In this document: positions 7,478 through 17,000 of the stretch, one piece after another
Layout: each line of letters opens with the position of its first letter
How positions within the stretch are numbered: position 1 is the first letter of the stretch
DNA from: Dyella sp. 2HG41-7
Lineage (GTDB): Bacteria; Pseudomonadota; Gammaproteobacteria; Xanthomonadales; Rhodanobacteraceae
Direction of reading: 5' to 3'
DNA: 64,000 bases
Assembly: GCF_021390675.1 (NCBI RefSeq)
Contig: NZ_JAJEJV010000004.1
Location: forward strand, 744,001 to 808,000
Notes under the pieces: generated by a model
Databases searched by the model: none
What the model was told of the DNA's origin: nothing
Seen by the model: only the letters and a program-made list of their open reading frames with translations
Made by a program: the position numbers and the translations under genes

Positions 7478-7774
7478 CTACTTTGCGATCGCCACGATGA
7501 TCGCCGCCCACATCAACACCAACCCGGCGGCGAAGCTTCGACGCGCCGGCGCGATCCGTTCGACGGCGCCGTCGGCGATCGGCGTGGTCGCGATCCAGAT
7601 CGTGGCGCCCAGGGCGATGAAACTGAGAAAGGCCAGGCACACCACCATGATGTCGCGCGCGCTCCACGGCGTGGGTTCGTGCACGCCCCAGTAACCGAGA
7701 AAGGCCATTCCCATCGCCGACATCGTGGCGGACGCGGAGCACAGCCCGACAACCGAACCCGTTGGTGCGCGCAT
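7478..7774 (-). CDS. Small three-helix membrane protein of unknown function
   Basis: This 98-residue hydrophobic protein has three predicted membrane segments, near residues 8-30, 41-63 and 80-97. Short charged loops include EPTPWSAR and VERIAPARR. The ATG at 7774 has GGGAG 7 bases upstream, which supports it over the longer open frame. I do not recognise the family. It is divergent from the alpha-galactosidase gene and faces the same direction as nrdA, but lies upstream of the nrd promoter and so is probably its own unit. Confidence 0.6.
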   Translation of the reverse strand: MRAPTGSVVGLCSASATMSAMGMAFLGYWGVHEPTPWSARDIMVVCLAFLSFIALGATIWIATTPIADGAVERIAPARRSFAAGLVLMWAAIIVAIAK

Positions 7775-7874
7775 GCGGCGACTCCCGGTAGATATGCCCA
7801 AAGATCGTAACGCAACACATGACACAAGCTCCGTGTCGGCTATGCTCCGACGCTTGTCGATAAGGAGCGAAGCG

Positions 7875-9083
7875 ATGAGCCAGCGCAGTCGAGCCGTAAC
7901 ACGGTGGTTGGTGTTGTTGAGCATGCTGATGATGCCGTGGTTCGCGACGGCCGCGCCATCCGACGCTGCAACGCTCGCGCGCACGCCCCCGATGGGCTGG
8001 AACAGCTGGAATCATTTCGGCCCCGATGTCACCGACGCGGACATTCGCCACGCCGCTGATGCGATGGTGAGCAGCGGTATGGCGAAAGCCGGTTATCAGT
8101 ACGTGATCATCGACGACGGCTGGCAAGGCGAGCGCGATGCGCAAGGCGTCTTGCATCCGAACAAGAAATTTCCAGACATGAAAGCGCTGGCCGATTACGT
8201 GCACAGCAAAGGCTTGAAGTTCGGCATCTACTCCTCGCCTGGCGAACAAACCTGCGGCGGCTTCACCGGCAGCTACGGACATGAAGCGCAAGACGCGAAG
8301 TTGTTCGCCAGCTGGGGCGTGGACTATCTCAAATACGATCTGTGCAGCTTCCACAAACATATGGAAGGTAAAAGCGAAGCCGAGCAGACGGCGATGATGA
8401 AATCGGCGTATCGCCTGATGCATCAATCGCTGGCGGCCACCGGCCGTCCGATCGTGTACGCGCTGTGCAGTTATGGCTGGGGACGCGTGTGGTCGTGGGG
8501 CGCCGAGGTCGGCGCCAATCTGTGGCGCTCCACCGACGATATTCAAGCCAATTACGACAGCATGATGTTCAACGCGAATGCGCAGCTAGGCTTGCAGCGT
8601 TTCGCCGGACCCGGTCACTGGAACGACGCGGACATGCTGGAAATCGGCAACAAGGGTATGGATACGCAAGCGACCGAACGCACGCATATGAGTTTGTGGG
8701 CATTGCTCGCGGCGCCGCTGATCGCCGGCAACGATCTCTTCACGATGGATGCCACGACGCGCGACGTGCTCACCAATCCCGAAGTGCTTGCCGTCAATCA
8801 AGATGCGCTCGGCAAAGCCGGCCGCCGCGTGATGCAAGAAGGACCGATCCAACTTTGGATGCGTCCGCTGGCCGACGGCACCATGGCCGTAGGTTTGTTC
8901 AATACGCTCAATCACGATTTGAGCGCGACGGTGGATTTCAAAGCGCTGGGATTGCACGGCGAGGTGACTGCACGCGATTTGTGGGCGCAGCGCGATCTCG
9001 GTGAGATCGACGACAAGCATGTGTTCAGCGTGCCGTCCCTCGGCGTGGTGATGCTGAAACTGGGCAAGTCATCCACGCCGTAA
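7875..9083 (+). CDS. Secreted alpha-galactosidase, glycoside hydrolase family 27
   Basis: This 402-residue enzyme would release terminal alpha-galactose from oligosaccharides or plant polymers. A signal peptide (residues 1-27, ending ATAAP) precedes the GH27 barrel. The family opening TPPMGWNSWNHFG is present, as is YVIIDDGWQ. The catalytic nucleophile Asp155 lies in KYDLC, and the likely acid/base Asp221 or Asp222 in WRSTDDI. A C-terminal beta domain completes the usual length. AAGGAG lies 7 bases before the ATG. It stands alone, with a convergent gene downstream, so no galactoside operon is visible. Confidence 0.93.
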   Translation: MSQRSRAVTRWLVLLSMLMMPWFATAAPSDAATLARTPPMGWNSWNHFGPDVTDADIRHAADAMVSSGMAKAGYQYVIIDDGWQGERDAQGVLHPNKKFPDMKALADYVHSKGLKFGIYSSPGEQTCGGFTGSYGHEAQDAKLFASWGVDYLKYDLCSFHKHMEGKSEAEQTAMMKSAYRLMHQSLAATGRPIVYALCSYGWGRVWSWGAEVGANLWRSTDDIQANYDSMMFNANAQLGLQRFAGPGHWNDADMLEIGNKGMDTQATERTHMSLWALLAAPLIAGNDLFTMDATTRDVLTNPEVLAVNQDALGKAGRRVMQEGPIQLWMRPLADGTMAVGLFNTLNHDLSATVDFKALGLHGEVTARDLWAQRDLGEIDDKHVFSVPSLGVVMLKLGKSSTP

Positions 9084-9134
9084 TGCATCGATGCAGCGCG
9101 CGACACAACGTCGGCGCTGCATGTTTTCGCGCGC

Positions 9135-9515
9135 TTACATGCTCACATCGATCTCGATCGGATAATTCGTCGATCCGGTCTGCTTGGGCGGCGCGGGAAA
9201 GGTCCAGTTCGAGAATTGACCGGCCAGACATTTGGCGACTGGCGTCGGTGCGCGCACTTCCACATTCAGCGGACGGCCGTCGGGCGAAATATCCGCCACT
9301 AGCGTAAACGGCGATTTATCCGCGGGTGCGTTGCTGGCGAGGCAGCCTTTGAGCGTATCCGTCATCGGATTGCCGGTCTTGGCCCAGAATTGCTTTTGAT
9401 AGGCGGGGCCGGTGGCGCTCGCTTCCAACATCTTGGCGCGCTGCACGCGTTCGTTGAAGGTGTCGGGCGCGGCGGGTGCGCCGGCGAGCAAAGCAATAGC
9501 GAAGACAGTCAGCAT
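9135..9515 (-). CDS. Small exported protein of unknown function
   Basis: This 126-residue protein has a short N-terminal hydrophobic signal (MLTVFAIALLAGAPAAP). The mature part is rich in Pro, Thr and Lys and has two Cys residues (GCLA and KCLAG) that could pair. The segment PDGRPLNVEVRAPTPVAKCL followed by an aromatic FSNWTFP resembles the edge of TonB-C-like folds, but this is only a weak resemblance. GGGAG lies 7 bases upstream of the ATG. It ends convergently with the alpha-galactosidase and shares direction with zapE upstream. Confidence 0.65.
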   Translation of the reverse strand: MLTVFAIALLAGAPAAPDTFNERVQRAKMLEASATGPAYQKQFWAKTGNPMTDTLKGCLASNAPADKSPFTLVADISPDGRPLNVEVRAPTPVAKCLAGQFSNWTFPAPPKQTGSTNYPIEIDVSM

Positions 9516-9599
9516 CGAGAGCTCCCGAATCCAGGCGTAAGCGGCACGGTAACAGCATGCAAGAACGCGGAACAGCGCGCGCGTCGAGCGCCGATGCGC

Positions 9600-10709
9600 T
9601 TACTCGGGCCGATGCGCAAGCCCCAGATATTCTTCGCTTTGCATTTCGATCAGCCGCGATTCCGTGCGACCGAATTCCGCGCGCAGTCGCTCGCCATCGT
9701 ACAGCTCGGTGATCGGCGCGCCGGCGGAAAGAATCAGCTTGACGTGGCGGTCGTAGAACTCGTCTACCAATTGCACGAAACGTTTGGCGGGATCTTCGCT
9801 GTAGATGGTGAATTGCGGCACGTTGGAAAGAATGATTTCCGGCGCCGTTTTGGCGAGCGCGATGTAGTCGGCGACCGCGCGCGGACCGTCGCAAAGCGCG
9901 GCGAAGTCGAACCACAGGATATTGCCGGCGCGCTTGCGCACCGGAATCGGGCGATCGTTGATCACGATGTCGCCGCCGTCGACCACATTGCCTTGCGCTT
10001 GGCTGGAAAAGATTCGCGTCAACGCACGCTCCGCTTCAAGACCGGGCGGCGTGTGATATACCGGCGCGTGCGTCAGCGCGCGCAATCGCCAGTCGTGCGC
10101 GGAAATCATTTCCACTACATGGCAATGCTGGTTGATGGAGGCGATCGCCGGCAAAAAGCGCGCACGTTGCAGGCCGTCCTTATAAAGATTGTCCGGCGCG
10201 GTGTTCGAAGTCGTGACCAAGGAGACGCCGCGCGCGAACAGCGCTTCCATCAGATTGGCCAGGATCATCGCATCGCCGATGTCGTTGACCAGAAACTCGT
10301 CCAGGCAAAGCACGCGGCAGCGCGCGGCAATGTTCGCGGCGACTTCGACCAGCGGATCCTGACGTTCGCCCAGATCGCGCAATTGTTCGTGCACTTCGCC
10401 CATAAAGCGATGGAAGTGGCGTCGAAGCGCGACGCCGTGCGGCAAGCTCGCAGCGAACAGATCCATCAGAAATGTTTTGCCGCGTCCCACGCTTCCCCAT
10501 AGATACAAACCCGGAACGGCGCGACGTTCTTCGGCGCCAAGCAACGACTTTAGACGGCCAAACAAGCCGTTGCCGTTTTCATTGACAGCGCACAGCGCCG
10601 CTTGCATGCGGTCCAATTCCGGCAGCACGGCAAGCTGCGCGGGGTCGGAGCTCCAGCGGTGAGCGGCAACGCCTTCTTGATAACGTGCGCTGGGCGAAAT
10701 TTCAGCCAT
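9600..10709 (-). CDS. zapE: Cell division ATPase ZapE (AFG1/LACE1 family)
   Basis: This 369-residue P-loop ATPase has Walker A GSVGRGKT (about residues 72-79) and Walker B VLCLDEF. The motif FHRFMGEVHEQL is typical of the AFG1 family. ZapE acts in the cytoplasm on the FtsZ ring during late division and under stress in E. coli. The length matches bacterial family members. A REP doublet separates it from the upstream hydrolase gene, so it may have its own promoter. Confidence 0.93.
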   Translation of the reverse strand: MAEISPSARYQEGVAAHRWSSDPAQLAVLPELDRMQAALCAVNENGNGLFGRLKSLLGAEERRAVPGLYLWGSVGRGKTFLMDLFAASLPHGVALRRHFHRFMGEVHEQLRDLGERQDPLVEVAANIAARCRVLCLDEFLVNDIGDAMILANLMEALFARGVSLVTTSNTAPDNLYKDGLQRARFLPAIASINQHCHVVEMISAHDWRLRALTHAPVYHTPPGLEAERALTRIFSSQAQGNVVDGGDIVINDRPIPVRKRAGNILWFDFAALCDGPRAVADYIALAKTAPEIILSNVPQFTIYSEDPAKRFVQLVDEFYDRHVKLILSAGAPITELYDGERLRAEFGRTESRLIEMQSEEYLGLAHRPE

Positions 10710-10740
10710 CGTCTGTAAACCTTGAAGCTAGCGAACTATT

Positions 10741-10892
10741 TCCTCTCCCTTCTGGGGAGAGGGTTAGGGTGAGGGGTCAATCTTGCGAAGAAATGTCGAG
10801 CGCTGTGATTGCAGAAAACATTCTTCGTGTTGTTGTGGTCATGGCAAGCGCGGCCCCTCACCCCAACCCTCTCCCCGGAGGGGAGAGGGAGT
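10741..10892. repeat. REP doublet 1 (inverted pair)
   Basis: Two GC-rich palindromic units face each other: 10741-10778 (with GGGGAGAGGGTTAGGG, then TGAGGGG) and 10853-10892 (CCCCTCACCCCAACCC, then CTCTCCCCGGAG). The 74-bp centre carries short inverted CTTGC/GCAAG sequences. Three more doublets of the same design lie at 17363, 46301 and 48194. Confidence 0.9.
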
Positions 10893-10904
10893 GAAAGAAG
10901 GGCA

Positions 10905-11591
10905 TCAATCGCGCGCGGGCGGCAGATAATCCAACACCCAATGCTTCACGACGCCGCGCAAATCCATCAGGCGTCGATGAAAGAAATGTCCCGTCTCGGG
11001 CATGCGAGTCAACTCGGGCGGATGTTCGAGGCTGTCGACCCAATCGAACACCGACTGCGGCTCCACCACTTCGTCTTCTTCGCCCATCACGACCAACCAC
11101 GGGCAGGTGGGTAACGCCAGTGTTTCGTGCGACCAGCGGCCGACCGGTGGCGCGATGCTGATCAAGGCGTCGGCTTTCATCTTCACGGCGTTGCGCAAGG
11201 TGACATAGCTGCCGAAGGAAAAGCCCGCCAGCCACAGCACGTCGTTCGGGCGCACTTTGCGCACCCATGCGACCACGGCGGTGAGGTCGTCGCTTTCGCC
11301 GCGGCCATTGTCGTATTCACCGGCCGATTCGCCGCCGCTGCGGAAATTGAAGCGCAGCGTGTCCAAGCCGCTTTCGCGCAGGCTGCGTTCCAGCATGGTC
11401 ACCACTTTGTTGCGCATGGTGCCGCCATCTTTGGTATTGGGATGGCAGATCACTACGACGCCGCGGCGCGCGTCCGCACGCTCTGCCACATCGCTGATGG
11501 CTTCGAGCTGGCCGACGGGGCCTTGCAGGGTGAATTCGGTGAGTGCGTCCGGAAATTCGGACGGATCGGCGGTGGGGGCGGTGGACGTCAT
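10905..11591 (-). CDS. Alpha/beta hydrolase (KANL3/Tex30-like)
   Basis: This protein of 228 residues has an alpha/beta-hydrolase core. The oxyanion region is ICHPNTKDGGTM, the nucleophile elbow is GFSFGS, and the catalytic His lies in ETGHFFHR. An acidic residue follows the VVMGEEDEVV strand. Such short members without a lid domain are annotated as hydrolases of unknown substrate. The start at 11591 is a choice; ATG 11600 is three codons upstream and neither has a strong ribosome-binding site. Downstream of it on the minus strand lies REP doublet 1 and then zapE. Confidence 0.85.
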   Translation of the reverse strand: MTSTAPTADPSEFPDALTEFTLQGPVGQLEAISDVAERADARRGVVVICHPNTKDGGTMRNKVVTMLERSLRESGLDTLRFNFRSGGESAGEYDNGRGESDDLTAVVAWVRKVRPNDVLWLAGFSFGSYVTLRNAVKMKADALISIAPPVGRWSHETLALPTCPWLVVMGEEDEVVEPQSVFDWVDSLEHPPELTRMPETGHFFHRRLMDLRGVVKHWVLDYLPPARD

Positions 11592-11643
11592 GACGCCCAT
11601 GATAGCGGGCCGGCATGGCGCACGTTCTTGTGGCCCGCGTTCC

Positions 11644-11672
11644 AAACAAAAACGCCGCCCGGAGGCGGCGTT
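11644..11672 (-). terminator. Rho-independent terminator of the cytochrome c gene
   Basis: On the minus strand a 9-bp perfect stem (AACGCCGCC / GGCGGCGTT, loop TCCG) runs into TTTTTGTTTGG. It lies just after the stop codon of the cytochrome gene. Confidence 0.88.
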
Positions 11673-11693
11673 GTCGGCGAAGCGAAATCCGGC

Positions 11694-12227
11694 TTATTTC
11701 GCCTGATTCACGATCCAGGTGACGGCCGCTTTCACCTGCGCATCGGTCAGCGCCGGATTACCGCCCTTGGCTGGCATGTTGTTGCCGTCCGGGCCTTTAT
11801 AGCCATCGGTGGCGTGCTTGATCAGCGTATCCAGGCCTTCGGCAATACGCGGCGCCCACATCGCCTTGTTGCCCAGCACGGGCGCACCCGCGACGCCGGC
11901 GGTGTGGCAGCTGTGGCAAAGGTTGTCGTAGATGGTCTTGCCGTCGGTGGTGCCGCCGTAAGCGACCTGCGCGGCGGCTGCTTTGGCGGCGGCATCCTGC
12001 GCGGCCAACATGGCGGCGCGACCGGTGTTGCCTGCATAGACCGCACCGTTAGGGGCCATGCTGGCGGAAAGTTGTTGCGCGGCGTTCGGGTCGGTTTCCT
12101 TCGGCTCGTGCTCGTAGATCGTCCATGCGGTGAAGATCAGGACCAGGGTCAGTATGCCGAGACCGGCGATAAGCAACGAAAACTGATGCAGGAAGCTCTG
12201 GTCGGATTTGCTCATGGAACCGCTCAC
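11694..12227 (-). CDS. Membrane-anchored c5-type cytochrome c
   Basis: This protein of about 177 residues has an N-terminal membrane anchor (residues 21-42, hydrophobic LIAGLGILTLVLIFTAW) and a periplasmic haem domain. The haem-binding motif is CHSCH, and an axial Met lies in NNMPAKGGNPAL, the c5 family pattern. The linker is Ala-rich. It probably shuttles electrons to a terminal oxidase or another periplasmic acceptor. GTG 12227 has GGAG 7 bases upstream; ATG 12215 is four codons inside and also plausible. No other respiratory gene is adjacent. Confidence 0.88.
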   Translation of the reverse strand: MSGSMSKSDQSFLHQFSLLIAGLGILTLVLIFTAWTIYEHEPKETDPNAAQQLSASMAPNGAVYAGNTGRAAMLAAQDAAAKAAAAQVAYGGTTDGKTIYDNLCHSCHTAGVAGAPVLGNKAMWAPRIAEGLDTLIKHATDGYKGPDGNNMPAKGGNPALTDAQVKAAVTWIVNQAK

Positions 12228-12689
12228 GCATGTACTCCAGTCATCGAATGATTAATCTGGAAAGCCGTCACGTCCCCCGTGACCGCCTCGCCGCCCCCAG
12301 GCGACCATGCCGTGGCAAATCGGAACAATCCGGCCGCCACGGGCACGAAGCCTCGGAGTATAGACGAAGCCCACAACAAGTTGAGGTACCGCGTCGCAGG
12401 GTCGCAAGCGGCTTGCAATGGCGTTCGTGTACGCCATCGTCAATAAGGCAGGTCGGCGCCACCTTGCAGACAGGCGGTCATGCTTCGCTGTTACGCTTGG
12501 CAGTTGAGGTGCGCCAACGTGCGTGGAGCGCTTCACGGACCCTGCCATCGGTCATAAGGCACCTGTGTCAACTGGCATTGTCCAACGTCGTTAAGCAGCC
12601 CCTATGCTTGTTCCACTGATGTAGGGCAAGAAAGCATCGTTTGTGTCGGCGGGGTCGGGAGGCTCCGCCGTCTATTCCAGGAGTTTCAC
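12228..12689. other. Intergenic region between the divergent cytochrome c and RND operons
   Basis: This 462-bp stretch has no reading frame with convincing protein features on either strand. It must hold the promoters of the cytochrome gene (minus) and of the RND efflux operon (plus). An AGGAG ribosome-binding site lies about 7 bases before the adaptor ATG. I saw no clear operator palindrome and no regulator gene. Confidence 0.6.
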
Positions 12690-13946
12690 ATGTCGCGTTT
12701 TTGGAAGATCGCGTTGATCGTGATCGCCGTGCTTGTGGTGGGCGGGGTCGCATTCCGCTTGCTGCATAAACCAGGACAGACGGCCGGGGCAGGGCGCCAC
12801 GGCGGTCAGGCGGCCGGTCAAAACGGCGGCCCGGGTGGCGCCAACGGTCAGGACAACACGCCCGTGCCGGTGACGGTCGAACCCACGGTGAAGCAGGCCG
12901 TGCCGGTCTATCTCACCGCCATCGGAACGGTGACCGCGCTCAACAACGTGACGATCAACCCGCAGGTCGGCGGCCAGCTTTGGGCGATCAATTTCAAAGA
13001 AGGCCAAGCTGTGCACAAGGGCGACGTGATCGCCCAGATCGATCCGCGCACGTATCAGGCTGCGTACGATCAGGCGGTAGCGAAGCAGAAGCAGGACGAA
13101 GCATCGCTCGCCACGGCCAACAGCACCTTGGATCGCAATCAGAAGTTGGTCGCCAACGGTTACGTCGCGGCGTTGAACATCGACACGTACCGCAACAACG
13201 TCAATCAGCTCAGAGCAACGGTGATTGCCGACGAAGCCGCCGCGCGTTCGGCCAAAGTGCAGCTCGACTTCACCAAGATCATTTCGCCGATCGATGGCGT
13301 GGCCGGCATTCGCCAGGTCGATCCGGGCAACGTGGTCACCACCACCACCGCGATCGTCACGCTCACGCAGGTGCAGCCGATCTATGTGCTCTTCACGCTG
13401 CCGGAGCAAAACCTCGAGGCGGTGCACGATTCGTTCCAGAACGGCGCGGAGAAATTGGAAGTGATCGCGCTCGATCGCGCCGACGCGCATCCGCTCGACA
13501 CCACCGGCACGCTGGAAGTGGTCGATAACTTGATCGACACGTCCACCGGCACGTTCAAGCTGCGCGCTATCTTCAGCAATCCCAAGAGCACGCTGTGGCC
13601 CGGTCAATTCGTGAACGTGCGCCTGCGCGTGCGCACGGTCGCTGGCGGTCTGGTGATTCCGGCGCAGGCAGTGCAGCGCGGTCCCGATGGCGATTTCGTC
13701 TACAAGCTGAAACCGGATCAGACGGTGGCGATGCAAGCCGTCGCGGTGGCAGGCGAAGTGGGCGATAGCCACGTGATGGTCAGCAAGGGCCTGGACGAAG
13801 GCGACCAAGTGGTCACCGAAGGCCAGTTCCGTCTGAAGCCCGGCAGCAAGGTGCAAGCGCTGAAACCCGGCGAAGTGCCCGCAGCGCCGAGCCCCACGGA
13901 TGCGGACAAGAAGAAATCGAAGCGCCGCGGCGGCTCCGATTCCTGA
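12690..13946 (+). CDS. RND efflux periplasmic adaptor, MdtA-like
   Basis: This 418-residue membrane-fusion protein links an inner-membrane RND pump to an outer-membrane channel. It has an N-terminal signal anchor (residues 5-24) and a Gly/Gln-rich linker. The lipoyl half-motif INFKEGQAVHKGDVIAQID is followed by an alpha-hairpin (DQAVAKQKQDEASLATAN onwards), and the second lipoyl half IISPIDGVAGIR is typical of MdtA. The C-terminus is basic (KKKSKRRGG). It is the first gene of a three-gene operon with two permeases. No outer-membrane factor is present here, so a TolC homologue elsewhere is needed. Confidence 0.92.
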   Translation: MSRFWKIALIVIAVLVVGGVAFRLLHKPGQTAGAGRHGGQAAGQNGGPGGANGQDNTPVPVTVEPTVKQAVPVYLTAIGTVTALNNVTINPQVGGQLWAINFKEGQAVHKGDVIAQIDPRTYQAAYDQAVAKQKQDEASLATANSTLDRNQKLVANGYVAALNIDTYRNNVNQLRATVIADEAAARSAKVQLDFTKIISPIDGVAGIRQVDPGNVVTTTTAIVTLTQVQPIYVLFTLPEQNLEAVHDSFQNGAEKLEVIALDRADAHPLDTTGTLEVVDNLIDTSTGTFKLRAIFSNPKSTLWPGQFVNVRLRVRTVAGGLVIPAQAVQRGPDGDFVYKLKPDQTVAMQAVAVAGEVGDSHVMVSKGLDEGDQVVTEGQFRLKPGSKVQALKPGEVPAAPSPTDADKKKSKRRGGSDS

Positions 13947-14099
13947 TCAAACGCAATGAAGTCGACACGAGGCATGAATAGCACGAGCGCGACAACGCAT
14001 TACCTCCACACACCGACGATGCGTCGCGGTGTGTGGGCGACGTTGTCCGTCCGCGCCACGTCCTCGGTCCCGCGTCCCCACCATTAAGACGGCTCTCCG

Positions 14100-17000
14100 A
14101 TGGGATTCTCCTCGCTCTTTATCCGCCGACCCATCGCCACCGCACTGTTGATGGTGGCGGTGATGTTGCTCGGCGTGCTCGGCTATCGCCAGCTGCCCGT
14201 ATCCGCGCTGCCGGAAATCGAAGCGCCCAGCCTGGTGGTCACCACCACGTATCCGGGCGCCAGCGCGTCGACCATGGCGTCGTTGGTGACAACGCCGCTG
14301 GAGCGCAACCTGGGTCAGATTTCCGGTCTGGACATGATGACGTCCGACTCGTCGGCAGGTCTGTCGACCATCGTGTTGCAGTTCAATATGGACCGCGACA
14401 TCGATATCGCCGCGCAAGACGTGCAAGCGGCGATCAATCAGGCGCGCGGCACGCTGCCTAGCACGCTGCCGTATCCGCCGGTGTACAACCGCGTGAATCC
14501 GGCGGACGCGCCGATCATGACGCTGATGCTCACATCCAACAGCCGCCAGCTGCGCGACGTGAACGATCTGGCCGATTCGATCCTCGCGCAGAAGTTGTCG
14601 CAGGTGCAGGGCGTGGGTCTGGTGTCGATCGCCGGCAACGTGCGTCCGGCCGTGCGTATTCAGGTGAATCCGGCGCAGCTCGCCAACCTGGGCCTCACCA
14701 TGGAAGACGTGCGCAATGCGTTGACCGAGGCCAACGTAAATGCGCCCAAAGGCACGCTCAACGGCGTCTCACAGTCGTACACCATTTCCACCAACGACCA
14801 GCTCGTCACCGCGGCGGAATACAAGAACACCATCATTTCCTACAACAGCAACAACGGCGCGCCGGTGCGTTTGGCCGACGTGGCGAAGGTGGTCGACGGC
14901 GTCGAGAACGATCAGCTCGCGGCGTGGGCGAACGGCAAGCCGGCGGTGTTGTTGGATATCCGTCGCCAGCCGGGCGCGAATATCGTGCAGACGGTGCAGT
15001 CCATCCGCGACATCTTGCCGCAGCTGCGCAGTGTGTTGCCGGCGGACGTGCATCTGGATGTATTCGCCGACCGCACCGTCACCATTCGCGCGTCGGTGGA
15101 AGACGTGCAGTTCACCCTGTTGCTGACCATCGCGCTGGTGGTGGCGGTGATCTTCGTGTTCTTGCGCCGCCTGTGGGCCACGATCATTCCGTCGGTCGCG
15201 GTGCCCCTGTCGCTGCTCGGCACGTTCGGCGTGATGTCGTTCGCCGGCATGTCGCTGGACAACTTGTCGCTGATGGCGTTGACCGTTGCGACCGGCTTCG
15301 TAGTGGACGATGCGATCGTGATGATCGAAAACATCGTGCGCTACATCGAGCAAGGTAAGGAAGGGAAAGAAGCCGCGGAGATCGGTGCGAAGGAAATCGG
15401 CTTCACCGTGTTGTCGTTGACGGTGTCGTTGATCGCCGTGTTCCTGCCGCTGTTGCTGATGCCCGGCGTCACCGGCCGCCTGTTCCACGAATTCGCATGG
15501 GTGCTCGCCACGGCCGTGGTGATCTCGATGCTGGTGTCGTTGACGCTCACGCCGATGATGTGCGCGTACCTGCTGCGTCCCGATGCGCTGCCCGAAGGCG
15601 ACGACGCGCACGAGCGTCACGCCGCGGCGGGCAAGCGCACGGTGTGGGCGCGCACCGTCGCGATCTACGAAGGCACGCTTGATTGGGTGCTTGATCATCA
15701 GCGCACCATGATCGCGGTCGCGTTTATCGCCGTGGTCGTCACCGTGTTCCTGTACATCGTCATTCCCAAAGGCCTGTTGCCCGAACAGGACACGGGCCTG
15801 GTCACCGGCGTGGTGCAGGCCGATCAGAACGTGGCGTTCCCGCAGATGGAGCAGCGCACCAAGGCTGTCGCCGATGCGTTGCAGAAGGATCCGAACGTGG
15901 CCGGTGTCGCGGCCTTTATCGGCGCCGGCACCATCAACCCCACGCTTAACCAAGGCCAGCTCAGCATCGTGCTGAAGGATCGCAGCAAGCGCGGCAGCTT
16001 GGACGAAGTCGTGCAGAGTTTGCAGAACGCCGCGGCCAATATTCCGGGCGTGGAGCTGTATCTGAAACCCGTGCAGGACGTGACCCTGGATACGCGCGTG
16101 GCGGCCACCGAGTATCAGTACTCGATGTCCGACGTGAACGGACCCGAGTTGTCGCAGTACGCCTTGCAGATGACGCAGGCGTTGCGTCAGCGTCCTGAGC
16201 TCGCGGACGTGGACAACAATCTGGCCGATCAAGGTACGGCGCTCAAGCTCACCATCGATCGCGACAAATCCAGCACGCTCGGCGTGCCGGTGCAGACCAT
16301 CGACGACACGCTGTACGACTCGTTCGGTCAGCGTCAGATCTCCACCATCTTCACGCAGCTCAATCAGTATCGCGTGGTGCTTGAAGTGGAACCGCAATTC
16401 CGCACCAGCACCGCGCTGCTCAATCAGCTCACCGTCAAGAGCAACGGCAGCGGCGCGTTGACGGGCAGCAACGCCACCACGTTCGGACAGGCGACGTCGA
16501 GCAACTCGTCCACCACCACCGGCATCGCCACGGCCAACACCGGCATCATCATCGGTGCGGGCGGTGCGATTCCGTTGGCGTCGCTGGTGAATGCGGAAGT
16601 GACGACCTCGCCGCTGGTGATCAGTCACCAACAGCAGCTGCAGGCGGTGACGGTGTCGTTCAACCTGGCGCCGGGTTATTCACTCTCCGAAGCGGTAGAT
16701 GCGATCAATACGGTCGAAAAGCAGCTCAACCTTCCACCGCAAGTGCGCGGTCAGTTCATCGGCAAGGCAGCTGAGTTCTCGTCGTCGCTGAGTAACGAAG
16801 CGTTGCTGCTGCTCGCCTCGATCATCGTGATCTACATCGTGCTAGGCGTGCTGTACGAAAGCTACATCCATCCCATCACGATCATCTCGACCTTGCCGCC
16901 GGCCGGCGTGGGTGCGTTACTCGCACTGATCCTTTGCAACATGAGCCTGTCGGTGGACGGCATCGTGGGCATCGTGTTGCTGATCGGTATCGTGAAAAAG

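Noticed and set aside
12230-12619. Open frame of 129 codons in the cytochrome-RND intergenic region
   Set aside because: Composition typical of random high-GC frames and no start signals; the region is better explained as a divergent promoter.
14769-16631. Long antisense frame of 620 codons inside the RND permease
   Set aside because: His/Arg-rich mirror of a conserved pump gene; no independent features.
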